Below, one piece after another: positions 24,410 through 33,319 of a stretch of DNA of 64,000 nt; the stretch's first letter is position 1, and every line of letters begins with the position of its first letter. Source of the stretch: Acidiphilium acidophilum (lineage in GTDB: Bacteria; Pseudomonadota; Alphaproteobacteria; Acetobacterales; Acetobacteraceae); contig NZ_JAWXYB010000018.1 of NCBI RefSeq assembly GCF_033842475.1, positions 661,001 to 725,000 on the forward strand, read 5' to 3'. The notes beneath the pieces were generated by a model. The model searched no databases, was not told the DNA's origin, and saw only the letters and a program-made list of their open reading frames with translations. The position numbers were made by a program, and so were the translations under genes.

Positions 24410-27370
24410 GTGCCGGGCATGAAACGCATCGCCGCCTTCGCCGGTCCCGCGCCGGGATTGCCGCCCGCCGCCGATGCCGGGGCGGCGGCGGCGCTGATCG
24501 AGGCCTATGCGGCGCTCGGGGCGCGCGAGGCGCGGTATGCCCGGACCCGGCAGGGGCGCGCGGTGCTGGAGGCGATCGGCGGCAATGCGCCTTATCTGGC
24601 AGGGCTTGCCTTGCGCGAGCCGGATATTCTGCCCGGCATCGAAAAACACGGCGCGGGGACGATGCTCGCCGCGATCATGGCGCGGCTGCGTGCGATCCCG
24701 CCCACCGCGTCGCGCGCGCTGGTTGCGAGCGGGTTGCGCGCGGCCAAGCGGCGGGCGGCGCTCACCATCGCGCTCGCGGATATTGCGGGGGTCTGGCGGA
24801 TCGAGGCGATCACGCAGGCATTGTCCGACCTTGCGGATGCGAGCATCGGCTGCGCGCTCGGGCATTTGCTGCGGGCGCTGCATGATCGGGGCACGATCGT
24901 CCTGCCGCATCCGGCGCGGCCCGGGTTGGGCAGCCATTTCGCGGTGCTCGGCATGGGCAAGCTCGGCGCCCGCGAATTGAACTACTCCAGCGATATCGAC
25001 CTCGTGCTCCTGTTCGATCCGTCATGTCGGGTTTACCGCCATGAAGCGCAATCCGCCACCACGCCCGGGGACGCGCGCGACGACATGCAGAGCGTGATGG
25101 CGCGGCTGGCGCGCGATTTCGTGCCGCTGCTCGCCGAGCGCGACCATGACGGCATGGTGTTCCGCGTCGATCTGCGGTTGCGGCCCGATCCGGCGGCGAC
25201 CCCGCCGGTGCTCAGCGTGGCGGCGGCGCTCACCTATTACGAGAGCCACGGGCGGACCTGGGAGCGCGCCGCGTTCTCCAAGGCACGGCCGGTGGCGGGG
25301 GATCTGGCGTTCGGGGCGGGGTTTCTCGAACAGATCCGCCCGTTCATCTGGCGGCGCAACCTCGATTTCGCGGCGATCGGCGAAATTCACGACATGAAGC
25401 GGCGGATCGACCAGCGGCATCGCGACCGGGCGGGGGATGTGCTGGGGCGGGATGTCAAGCTCGGGCGCGGCGGCATCCGCGAGATCGAGTTCATGGTGCA
25501 GACGCTCGAACTGGTGTGGGGCGGGCATGAGCCGGCGCTGCGGATTCCGGCGACGCTGCCGGCGCTGCGGGCGCTGGCGGCGGCGCGGCATCTGCCGGTG
25601 CGGGTGGTGCGCCAACTGGCCGGTGCCTACCGGGCACTGCGCGGGATCGAGCACCGGTTGCAGATGATCGATGATCGCCAGACCCATGATCTGCCGGAAA
25701 CGCCGGAGGGGTTCGCGGCCTTCGCCGTGTTCATGGGCGAAGCCGATGCGGAGGGATTCGCGCGGCGGCTCGATGCGTTGTTCGAGCAGGTTCACGGGCA
25801 TTTCGCGGCGTTTTTCGATACCGATGCCGGGGCGGGGCGCGGGATCGATCCGGGCGATCGGGGCGGGTTGCCGGTGGTGTTTCAGGAGGAGGTCGCGGCA
25901 CTCGGGTTTCGCGATGTCCAGCATCTCGGCGAGCGGTTGCGGGCGTGGCGCGAGGGCGGGTTGCCGGCGCTGCGGGCGGCGCGGGCGCGCGAACTGCTCG
26001 ATGCGATCCTGCCGGGGTTGCTCGGCGCGCTGGCGCGGCAGGCCGATCCCGACCTCGCGTTCCGCCGGTTCGATCAGATGCTGGAGCGCCAGCGAGCCGG
26101 GATTCCGCTGCTCTCGCTGTTCCAGCGCAATCCCGGGCTGCTCGACCGGCTGGCCGCGGTGCTGGGGGCGGCGGCACCGCTTGCCGAACATCTTGCGGCC
26201 CATTCCGGCGCGCTCGATGCGCTGCTGGCGCCAGTCGCGCGGTTCACCCGGCCCGCGCCGGTGCTGCGGCGGTTGCTGCGCGATGCCGCCGATGTCGAGC
26301 ACGCGGTGAATGCGGTGCGGCGCTTCGTCCGCCGCGAGGAGTTTCATCTGTCGGTCGCGATGCTTGAGACCCAGCTCGATGCCGATGCCGCGGGCACGTT
26401 GCGCAGCGACCTCGCGCGCGCGGCGCTGGCGGCGCTGCTGCCCCGGGTGATGGCGGATTTCGTGCGGCGGTTCGGGCGGTTGCGCGGCGGGAAATTCGCG
26501 ATCGTGGCACTCGGGCGGGTCGGAGCCGGGGAGATGCTGCCGGGATCGGATCTCGACCTTATGCTGATCTATGATCATCCGGCGGGGCGGACCGCGGCAA
26601 AGCTGCCGCCGAGCACGTATTTCATCCGGCTGGCGCATGCGCTGGTGGGCGCGATCACCGCGCAGGGGCTGGAAGGGCCGATCTATCAGGTTGATATGCG
26701 GCTGCGGCCTTCGGGCAACAAGGGGCCGGTCGCGGTGCCGCTTTCCGGCTTCGTGCGGTATCATGCCGAGGATGCCTGGACCTGGGAGCGGCTGGCGCTG
26801 GTGCGCGCGCGGGTGCTGACGGCGAGTGCGGGGTTCGCGCCGGTGGTGGAGGCGGCGATCGATGCGGCGCTGCACCGGCCGGTGCCGCCAGCGCAAATTC
26901 GCGCCGATACGGTGGCGATGCGGGTGCGGCTGGCGCGCGAGGCTCCGGTGCGCGACCGGTTCGATCTCAAGCATCGCGATGGCGGGATGATGGAGCTGGC
27001 GTTCATTGTCGAGGCGCTGGTTCTGATCCACGTGCGGCGGCAGGACAGGCTGCATCGGGGATCGACGCGGGCGGTGCTGGCGGCTCTGGGGGCGGCGCGG
27101 ATTTTGCCGCTGCGGACCAGCCGCGCGTTGATCGGGGCCGATCATCTGTTCCGCACCGTGCAGGGGATGATCCGGATCACCGGGTTGACCGCGCCGGAGG
27201 CCGGATCGCCGCCCGCTGCATTGGCGCCGTTGCTCGCTGCCGTGGGGGTCGCGGATTTCACCGCCTTGCTCGACCGGATCGATGCCGCGACCATATTGGT
27301 CAGAGCCGCGTTCGTGCGGCATATCGGCGAGCTGACACTGACGAAGACGACGGAAGGAGACACCGGATGA
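24410..27370 (+). CDS. glnE: Bifunctional glutamine synthetase adenylyltransferase/deadenylase
   Basis: Adds or removes AMP on glutamine synthetase in response to PII. Two nucleotidyltransferase domains are visible: GMGKLGARELNYSSDIDLVLLFD (about 180-205) and ALGRVGAGEMLPGSDLDLMLIYD (about 700-722). Other family sequences are FRVDLRLRPDP and GRGGIREIEFMVQ. 986 residues counted from a GTG at 24410; an ATG three codons later (24419) is equally possible. The stop overlaps the next gene as ATGA. Confidence 0.95.
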   Translation: MPGMKRIAAFAGPAPGLPPAADAGAAAALIEAYAALGAREARYARTRQGRAVLEAIGGNAPYLAGLALREPDILPGIEKHGAGTMLAAIMARLRAIPPTASRALVASGLRAAKRRAALTIALADIAGVWRIEAITQALSDLADASIGCALGHLLRALHDRGTIVLPHPARPGLGSHFAVLGMGKLGARELNYSSDIDLVLLFDPSCRVYRHEAQSATTPGDARDDMQSVMARLARDFVPLLAERDHDGMVFRVDLRLRPDPAATPPVLSVAAALTYYESHGRTWERAAFSKARPVAGDLAFGAGFLEQIRPFIWRRNLDFAAIGEIHDMKRRIDQRHRDRAGDVLGRDVKLGRGGIREIEFMVQTLELVWGGHEPALRIPATLPALRALAAARHLPVRVVRQLAGAYRALRGIEHRLQMIDDRQTHDLPETPEGFAAFAVFMGEADAEGFARRLDALFEQVHGHFAAFFDTDAGAGRGIDPGDRGGLPVVFQEEVAALGFRDVQHLGERLRAWREGGLPALRAARARELLDAILPGLLGALARQADPDLAFRRFDQMLERQRAGIPLLSLFQRNPGLLDRLAAVLGAAAPLAEHLAAHSGALDALLAPVARFTRPAPVLRRLLRDAADVEHAVNAVRRFVRREEFHLSVAMLETQLDADAAGTLRSDLARAALAALLPRVMADFVRRFGRLRGGKFAIVALGRVGAGEMLPGSDLDLMLIYDHPAGRTAAKLPPSTYFIRLAHALVGAITAQGLEGPIYQVDMRLRPSGNKGPVAVPLSGFVRYHAEDAWTWERLALVRARVLTASAGFAPVVEAAIDAALHRPVPPAQIRADTVAMRVRLAREAPVRDRFDLKHRDGGMMELAFIVEALVLIHVRRQDRLHRGSTRAVLAALGAARILPLRTSRALIGADHLFRTVQGMIRITGLTAPEAGSPPAALAPLLAAVGVADFTALLDRIDAATILVRAAFVRHIGELTLTKTTEGDTG

Positions 27371-27834
27371 GCGTGACCGAAGGCGATATCTGTCCTGATT
27401 TCACCCTGCAGGCGACCGGGGGGCGCACCGTGGCGCGCGATGATTACAAGGGGCGGCCGTTCGTGGTCTATTTCTATCCCAAGGCCGATACGCCGGGCTG
27501 CACCAAGGAGGCCTGCGCCTTTCAGGAGGCTTTGCCGGCGCTGGGGCGGATCGGGATCGAGGTGATCGGGGTTTCGAAGGACAAGATGAGCGCGCTCGAA
27601 AAATTCGCGGCGAAGTACGATCTTGCGTTTCCGCTGGCCTCGGACGAGGCGGGCGGCGTGGTCGAGGCGTTCGGCGCCTGGGTCGAGAAGTCGATGTACG
27701 GGCGGAGCTATATGGGGATCGACCGGGCGACGTTTCTGATCGAAGCCGATGGCCGGGTGGCCAAGATCTGGCACAAGGTGAAGGTGCCGGGCCATGCCAA
27801 GGCGGTGATGGACGCGGCGGCGGCACTGGCATGA
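27367..27834 (+). CDS. bcp: Thioredoxin-dependent peroxiredoxin (Bcp/PrxQ)
   Basis: 155 residues. The peroxidatic Cys is in YFYPKADTPGCTKEACAFQEAL; a second Cys five residues on (Cys-x4-Cys) is the usual resolving Cys of PrxQ proteins. It reduces H2O2 and organic peroxides using thioredoxin. Starts inside the glnE stop and ends inside the dsbB start (both four-base overlaps). Confidence 0.95.
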   Translation: MSVTEGDICPDFTLQATGGRTVARDDYKGRPFVVYFYPKADTPGCTKEACAFQEALPALGRIGIEVIGVSKDKMSALEKFAAKYDLAFPLASDEAGGVVEAFGAWVEKSMYGRSYMGIDRATFLIEADGRVAKIWHKVKVPGHAKAVMDAAAALA

Positions 27835-28334
27835 GCGCGGCGGGGCTTCGGGCGCGGCCCGGGTTGAGCCCGCGTCAGGCGGCGCTGGCGGTGGCCGGGG
27901 CCGGGGCCTTCGCGCTCGCGATTGCGTATGTTGCGGAATATGCGCTGCACATGGTGCCGTGCCCGCTCTGTTATATCGAGCGCTGGCCGTACCGGATCAT
28001 CATCGTGCTCGGGCTGGCCGGGGCGGTGCTGCCGCCGCGCGCGGCGCGGGTGCTGCTCGGGCTCGCGGCGCTGGTGATGCTCGGCGATGTCGCGATCGCG
28101 TTCGTGCATGTCGGCGCGGAACAGCATTGGTGGAAGAGCCCGCTGCCGGAGTGCAACGTCGCGCCGCCGGGGTTCGGGGCGATGCCGCTGCGGCCCTCGG
28201 CCTCGTGCGACAGCCCGGTTTATCTGATCCCCGGACTGCCGATCAGTTTCGCCACGATGGATCTGATCTATGCCCTCACTGTTGCCAGCGCGATTGCATC
28301 CTATCTGAGGGCGAGCAGAGGAGAAATCAGATGA
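27831..28334 (+). CDS. DsbB-family quinone-linked disulphide oxidoreductase
   Basis: 167 residues with four hydrophobic segments. The first periplasmic loop carries the redox pair in MVPCPLCYIERWPY (CxxC); the second carries two Cys (PLPECNV and SASCDSP). It re-oxidises DsbA and passes electrons to ubiquinone. Overlaps bcp and coq7 by four bases each, so redox and quinone genes share this operon. Confidence 0.88.
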   Translation: MSAAGLRARPGLSPRQAALAVAGAGAFALAIAYVAEYALHMVPCPLCYIERWPYRIIIVLGLAGAVLPPRAARVLLGLAALVMLGDVAIAFVHVGAEQHWWKSPLPECNVAPPGFGAMPLRPSASCDSPVYLIPGLPISFATMDLIYALTVASAIASYLRASRGEIR

Positions 28335-28891
28335 GCGAAAGCAATTTGGCCAGCCTTGACCGACTGCCCGGCGACCCGACGCCGCGTGCGGCACTCGCGC
28401 GGATGATCCGCGTCGATCATGCCGGGGAATATGGCGCGAAACAGATTTATGCCGGGCAGCTCGCCGTGCTCGGGCGCTCGCGCCACGGCGACACGCTGCG
28501 CCACATGCAGCAGCAGGAGCAGCATCATCTCGACACGTTCTCGCGATTGATCGTGGAGCGGCGGGTGCGGCCGACCGCGCTGCTGCCGTTCTGGCGGATC
28601 GCGGGATTCGCGCTGGGGGCGGCGACCGCGGCGATGGGCGCGCGGGCCGCGATGGCCTGCACCGTGGCGGTCGAGGAGACGATCGATGCCCATTACGCGG
28701 CGCAGACCGCCGAACTGGGCGAGGATGAGGGCGTGCTGCGCGAGACGATCGAGCAGTTCCGCGCCGAGGAGCTTGAGCACCGCGATATCGGGCTGGCGAA
28801 CGAGGCGGAACAGGCACCGTTCTACCGGCTGCTCTCCACCGTGATCCGCACCGGGTGCAAGGCGGCGATCGCGATCAGCGAGCGGGTGTGA
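28331..28891 (+). CDS. coq7: Demethoxyubiquinone hydroxylase COQ7
   Basis: Hydroxylates demethoxyubiquinone in ubiquinone synthesis. 186 residues. The di-iron ligands are in MIRVDHAGEYGAKQIYAGQ (Glu), MQQQEQHHLDTF (Glu and His), AVEETIDAHY (Glu) and FRAEELEHRDIG (Glu and His). The start at 28331 gives MSESNLASLDRLPGDPT and the ATGA overlap with dsbB; an upstream extension runs through dsbB out of frame. A COQ9-like gene follows. Confidence 0.93.
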   Translation: MSESNLASLDRLPGDPTPRAALARMIRVDHAGEYGAKQIYAGQLAVLGRSRHGDTLRHMQQQEQHHLDTFSRLIVERRVRPTALLPFWRIAGFALGAATAAMGARAAMACTVAVEETIDAHYAAQTAELGEDEGVLRETIEQFRAEELEHRDIGLANEAEQAPFYRLLSTVIRTGCKAAIAISERV

Positions 28892-28954
28892 CGCACGGGC
28901 GGCGGCGCGCGGAATTTATTGGCAAATTGCGCATTTCGTCCTAACTGGTAGGTC

Positions 28955-29608
28955 ATGGGAAAAGACTCTTTCGCCAATCATTTAGTGACGGCAGCGTTCG
29001 AACTCGGTGGCCAGCAGGGCTGGCGGCGGGTCTCGGTGGCTGCCGCCGCACGCCATGGCGGGCTCGATCTCGACAAGGCGCGCGAGCAGTTCGTTTGCAC
29101 CGGCATGATCCTCACCCGGTTCGGCCGGCTCGCGGACATGCACGCGCTGCATGGCGCGCTCTCGGAAGGGCTGGTCCGCGACCGGCTGTTCGATATCGTG
29201 ATGCGCCGGATCGATTTTCTGCAGAAGCACCGGGATGGGGTGATCGCGCTGATGCGCTATGCCCCCGCCGACCCGCTGCTCGCGATGTGGCTGACCCGCG
29301 CCAACCTCGCCTCGATGGGCTGGATGCTCGAAGGGGCGGGCGTTTCGGCGCGCGGGCTGCGCGGGGCGGTGCGCAAGCGGGGGTTGCTCGCGGTCTGGGC
29401 CTGGACCCTGCGGGCGTGGATGAAGGATGATTCCGAAGACCTGTCGGCGACGATGGCGGCGCTCGATATGGCGTTGGTTCGTGCCGATCAGGCCGCGCGG
29501 CAGTTCGGCGGGGCGATGCGCGAGGAGACCGACAGCGCACCGGTGGCGACCGCCGCGCCGGATGTTCCGTTCGCCGCCGAGGATGACAATACCGACCGGC
29601 CGGCGTGA
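28955..29608 (+). CDS. TetR/COQ9-fold protein next to coq7
   Basis: 217 residues, helical. The N-terminus (FANHLVTAAFELGGQQGWRRVSVAAAARHGGLD) resembles a TetR helix-turn-helix. The C-terminal part (VRDRLFDIVMRRIDFLQKHRDGVIALMRY, then WAWTLRAWMKDDSEDLSATMAALDMAL) resembles the lipid-binding half of COQ9 (compare its WL-DDS-(x)n-T pattern). COQ9 adopts a TetR fold and partners COQ7, and this gene begins 63 bp after coq7. The alternative is a TetR regulator of the phasin gene just downstream. The family is fairly clear; the role is not. Confidence 0.6.
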   Translation: MGKDSFANHLVTAAFELGGQQGWRRVSVAAAARHGGLDLDKAREQFVCTGMILTRFGRLADMHALHGALSEGLVRDRLFDIVMRRIDFLQKHRDGVIALMRYAPADPLLAMWLTRANLASMGWMLEGAGVSARGLRGAVRKRGLLAVWAWTLRAWMKDDSEDLSATMAALDMALVRADQAARQFGGAMREETDSAPVATAAPDVPFAAEDDNTDRPA

Positions 29609-29645
29609 TCTGCACGATCGATCGACCCTGAGAGGAGCTTGAACG

Positions 29646-30128
29646 ATGGCCGAGCAACCGAAATCGAAGCCGACATCCGCATCCGGTGCCTATCCGTTCA
29701 TGCCCGATTTCGATTTTCAGAAAGGGTTCGACTTTCAGAAGATGTTCGGGGCGATGAAGCTGCCGGACATGGCGGGGATGGAGACGGTGGTGACCGCCTA
29801 TCGCCGCAATCTCGAAGCCTTGTCCGAGGCCAACCGGGTGGCACTCGAAGGGGCGCAGGCGGTGGCGCGGCGGCATATGGAAATCATGCAGCGAACCATG
29901 GCGGACATGACCGAGCAGTTGCGCACGGTGGACCGCCACGAGACGCCGCAGGCCCGCGCCGCGCATCAGGCCGAACTGCTCAAGCACGCCTATGAAACCG
30001 CGGTCGCCAACATGCGCGACCTCGGCGACCTGATCCAGCGCTCGAATCAGGAGGCGGTCGAAAAGCTCAACCGCCGGTTCTCGCAGGCGATGGATGAAAT
30101 GAAGACCATCATCGACCATAAATCCTGA
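29646..30128 (+). CDS. Phasin family protein
   Basis: Phasins coat polyhydroxyalkanoate granules. 160 residues. A head with a short repeat (DFDFQKGFDFQKMFGAMKLPDM) is followed by a long amphipathic helix with the phasin pattern: VVTAYRRNLEALSEANRVALEGAQAVARRHMEIMQRTMADMTEQL and HAYETAVANMRDLGDLIQRSNQEAVEKLNRRFSQAMDEM. A strong AGAGGAGCTTGAACG precedes the ATG. Agrees with the PHB-linked genes hbd and maoC elsewhere in the window. Confidence 0.88.
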   Translation: MAEQPKSKPTSASGAYPFMPDFDFQKGFDFQKMFGAMKLPDMAGMETVVTAYRRNLEALSEANRVALEGAQAVARRHMEIMQRTMADMTEQLRTVDRHETPQARAAHQAELLKHAYETAVANMRDLGDLIQRSNQEAVEKLNRRFSQAMDEMKTIIDHKS

Positions 30129-30163
30129 TCGGCGGCGCCTGACCCGATGTTCCGATTGCTCTG

Positions 30164-32344
30164 ATGTCCGAAACCATCGCGCCGGCCCGGCTTCAGTTCA
30201 TTCCCGCGCGGCAGAGCGCGCGGCCGATGCTCAAACCATTGACCATTGCCTCCGATTACCAGCCGGCGGGCGACCAGCCCGCCGCGATCGCCGAGTTGGT
30301 GCGCGGGATCGAGCGGGGCGAGCGCGATCAGGTGCTGCTCGGGGTCACCGGTTCGGGCAAGACCTTCACCATGGCCAAGGTGATCGAGGCGGTGCAGCGC
30401 CCGGCGCTGGTGCTCGCGCCGAACAAGACGCTGGCAGCACAGCTTTATGCCGAGATGAAGTCGTTCTTTCCGGATAACGCGGTCGAATACTTCGTCTCGT
30501 ATTACGATTACTATCAGCCCGAAGCCTACGTGCCGCGCACCGATACCTATATCGAGAAGGACGCGCAGATCAACGAGGCGATCGACCGGATGCGCCACGC
30601 CGCGACCCAGGCGCTGCTGGAGCGCGGCGATGTCATCATCGTCGCCTCGGTCTCGTGCATCTATGGTATCGGCTCGGTCGAGACCTACAGCCAGATGGTG
30701 GTGCGCCTTGAGGTCGGCGGGCGGATCGACCGGGACCGGCTGGCCAAGGCGCTGGTGGAATTGCAGTACCGCCGCAACGACGCTTCATTCCAGCGCGGCA
30801 CGTTCCGGCTGCGGGGCGAGACCGTCGATATCTTTCCGAGCCAGTACGAGGACCGCGCGTGGCGGGTGAGCCTGTTCGGCGACGAGATCGAGAGCATCGC
30901 GGAATTCGACCCGCTGACCGGCGAGCGCATGGCCGATCTGGGGTCGATCGCGATCTATGCCAACAGCCATTACGTCACCCCGCGCCCGACGCTGGGGCAG
31001 GCGATCGCCAAAATCAAGGTGGAATTGAAGGAGCGGCTGGCGCAGTTGAGCGCGGAAGGCAAGCTGCTTGAGGTCGAGCGGTTGCAGCAGCGCACCACCT
31101 TCGACATCGAAATGATGGAAACCACCGGCGCGTGCAAGGGAATCGAGAACTACTCGCGCTACCTCTCGGGCCGCGAACCCGGCGATCCGCCGCCGACCCT
31201 GTTCGAGTATCTGCCCGAGAACGCGCTGCTCATCGTCGATGAAAGCCATGTCACGGTGCCGCAGATCGGCGGCATGTACAAAGGCGATTTCGCCCGCAAA
31301 TCGGTGCTGTCCGAATTCGGCTTCCGCCTGCCTTCCTGCATCGATAACCGCCCGTTGAAATTCGAGGAATGGGAGCGGTTCCGGCCCCAGACCACCTTCG
31401 TTTCGGCCACCCCCGGCCCGTGGGAGATGGGGCGGACCGGCGGGGTGTTCGCCGAACAGGTGATCCGCCCGACCGGGCTGGTCGATCCCATGGTCGAAAT
31501 TCGCCCGGTCGAGCGCCAGGTCGATGATCTGCTGGCGGAATGCCGCGCGACCGCGCAGGCCGGCGGGCGCGTGCTGGTGACCACGCTGACCAAGCGCATG
31601 GCCGAGGATCTCACCGAATATCTCACCGAGCAGGGCGTCAAGGTGCGCTATCTGCATTCGGATATCGACACGCTGGAACGCATCGAGATCATCCGCGACC
31701 TGCGGCTCGGGGTTTACGATGTGCTGGTGGGGATCAACCTGCTGCGCGAGGGGTTGGATATTCCCGAGTGCATGCTCGTCGCGATCCTCGATGCCGACAA
31801 GGAGGGCTTCCTGCGCTCGGCGACCTCGCTGGTCCAGACGATCGGGCGGGCGGCGCGCAATATCGACGGGCGGGTGATCCTGTATGCCGATACCATGACC
31901 CGCAGCCTGACCTATGCGATCGGCGAGACCGAACGGCGGCGGATCAAGCAGACCGCGTGGAACGAGGCGCACGGGATCACGCCGCAGAGCGTGAAAAAGC
32001 AGATCGGCGAGATCCTGCATTCGGTCTATGAGCAGGATTATGTGACGGTCGCGCCGATCAAGGACAGCCTGACCACCGAATTCGTCGGCAAAGACCTCAA
32101 ATCGACCATGGCGGAACTGGAGAAGCGGATGCGCAATGCGGCGGCGAACCTGGAATTCGAGGAGGCGGCGCGGCTGCGCGACGAGATCAAGCGGATCGAG
32201 GCGCTGGAACTCGGCCTCACCCCGCCGCCGACGCCGAGCGCCGCCCGCCGCCCGCGCGACCGCACCCCCGAACCGCTCGGACCGGGCGGCGGCGGCTACG
32301 ACCCCGAAAAACGCCGGGGCAACCGGCGGGGGCGTGGCCGATGA
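30164..32344 (+). CDS. uvrB: Excinuclease ABC subunit B
   Basis: Damage-verifying helicase of nucleotide excision repair. 726 residues. Walker [13 protein letters not shown], beta-hairpin [25 protein letters not shown]-like [18 protein letters not shown], helicase motif [11 protein letters not shown], and a C-terminal UVR domain ([31 protein letters not shown]) that contacts UvrC. The extreme C-terminus is Arg/Gly/Pro-rich. Stop overlaps the next start as ATGA. Confidence 0.97.
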   Translation: MSETIAPARLQFIPARQSARPMLKPLTIASDYQPAGDQPAAIAELVRGIERGERDQVLLGVTGSGKTFTMAKVIEAVQRPALVLAPNKTLAAQLYAEMKSFFPDNAVEYFVSYYDYYQPEAYVPRTDTYIEKDAQINEAIDRMRHAATQALLERGDVIIVASVSCIYGIGSVETYSQMVVRLEVGGRIDRDRLAKALVELQYRRNDASFQRGTFRLRGETVDIFPSQYEDRAWRVSLFGDEIESIAEFDPLTGERMADLGSIAIYANSHYVTPRPTLGQAIAKIKVELKERLAQLSAEGKLLEVERLQQRTTFDIEMMETTGACKGIENYSRYLSGREPGDPPPTLFEYLPENALLIVDESHVTVPQIGGMYKGDFARKSVLSEFGFRLPSCIDNRPLKFEEWERFRPQTTFVSATPGPWEMGRTGGVFAEQVIRPTGLVDPMVEIRPVERQVDDLLAECRATAQAGGRVLVTTLTKRMAEDLTEYLTEQGVKVRYLHSDIDTLERIEIIRDLRLGVYDVLVGINLLREGLDIPECMLVAILDADKEGFLRSATSLVQTIGRAARNIDGRVILYADTMTRSLTYAIGETERRRIKQTAWNEAHGITPQSVKKQIGEILHSVYEQDYVTVAPIKDSLTTEFVGKDLKSTMAELEKRMRNAAANLEFEEAARLRDEIKRIEALELGLTPPPTPSAARRPRDRTPEPLGPGGGGYDPEKRRGNRRGRGR

Positions 32345-33180
32345 GGATCAACGCCTCCACCGCAGCGATTCTGCTCGCCGGACTTGCCGCCACGCCGTTC
32401 GCCGCCACGCCGCTCGCCCATGCCGCCAGCCCGGTGCACCTGACCGGGCAGGATGCCACCTACGCGCTCAGCCTGACCAAGGTGCGCGGCCATTCGGTGA
32501 CCGGGGCAACCGGGCGGCTCAATTTCAACGTGCTGGAAACCTGCCGCGCCTACACGGTCAGCCAGCGCATGACCCTGCTGATCCGCAATCAGGATGGCAG
32601 CCTGAGCCGCACGGTCAGCAATTACGACACCTGGGAAAGCAAGGGCGGCCACCGGATGAGCTTCGTCCTGCGCCAGACCGAGGGCGGCAAAACCGTCATC
32701 GAGGACCAGGGCACCGCGACCACCGGGCCCAAGGGCGGCGAGGTGAAATATCTTGTGCCCAAGGGCAAGATCGTCAAACTGCCGCCCGGCACATTGTTTC
32801 CCATGGCCCATACCCGCATGATCCTGCACGCGGCGGCGGCGGGCAAATCCTATATCGACCCGCCGCTGTTCGATGGCACCTCGGTCCACGGCGCGGAACA
32901 TACGTTCGTTGCGATCCTCGGCCACAAGGACGGCAGCCACAGCAAATTTCCGGCGCTGAACATGCAACCATCCACCCTCGTCGATATCGGCTTCTTCCGC
33001 CGCACCAACCACGACACCGAACCCGATTTCCGCACCCAGATGCGCTACTATCCCGATGGCGTCTCGCGCGACGTGCGGCTCGATTTCGGCACGTTCGTGC
33101 TGCACGGCAAGCTGACCAGCCTGATGGTGCCGCCGAGCGCGTGCGCCAGCGCGGCGCGCGATCCGGTCGGAAAAGGCTAG
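32341..33180 (+). CDS. EipB-family (DUF1849) periplasmic protein
   Basis: 279 residues. Signal peptide about 1-28 ([19 protein letters not shown]), then beta-rich sequence: [60 protein letters not shown]. Two Cys, at about 62 (ETCRAY) and near the C-terminus (SACASAA), match the conserved disulphide of Brucella EipB, an envelope-integrity protein. Translationally coupled to uvrB by ATGA, an odd pairing with no obvious functional link. Confidence 0.78.
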   Translation: MRINASTAAILLAGLAATPFAATPLAHAASPVHLTGQDATYALSLTKVRGHSVTGATGRLNFNVLETCRAYTVSQRMTLLIRNQDGSLSRTVSNYDTWESKGGHRMSFVLRQTEGGKTVIEDQGTATTGPKGGEVKYLVPKGKIVKLPPGTLFPMAHTRMILHAAAAGKSYIDPPLFDGTSVHGAEHTFVAILGHKDGSHSKFPALNMQPSTLVDIGFFRRTNHDTEPDFRTQMRYYPDGVSRDVRLDFGTFVLHGKLTSLMVPPSACASAARDPVGKG

Positions 33181-33273
33181 CACGCGGGTTTCGGTGCGTT
33201 CGGGCCGTACCCGCGAGGCGGGCTTGTCGGCCCCGAAACTTTGTGCAACGCAATGCTTGCATTCCATGCGATA

Positions 33274-33288
33274 TTACAGTTAATTTAA
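33274..33288 (+). promoter_or_regulatory. Candidate CtrA box before the glycosyltransferase gene
   Basis: TTAC-AGTTAAT-TTAA, seven of eight matches to TTAA-N7-TTAA, about 30 bp before the start codon. It lies in a short A+T-rich patch of a GC-rich genome. A similar site precedes the GDSL gene (36407) and a weaker one precedes fliF (6037). Prediction only. Confidence 0.35.
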
Positions 33289-33319
33289 TTTGAGACGATT
33301 TCAGCGATGGAGCATTTGA

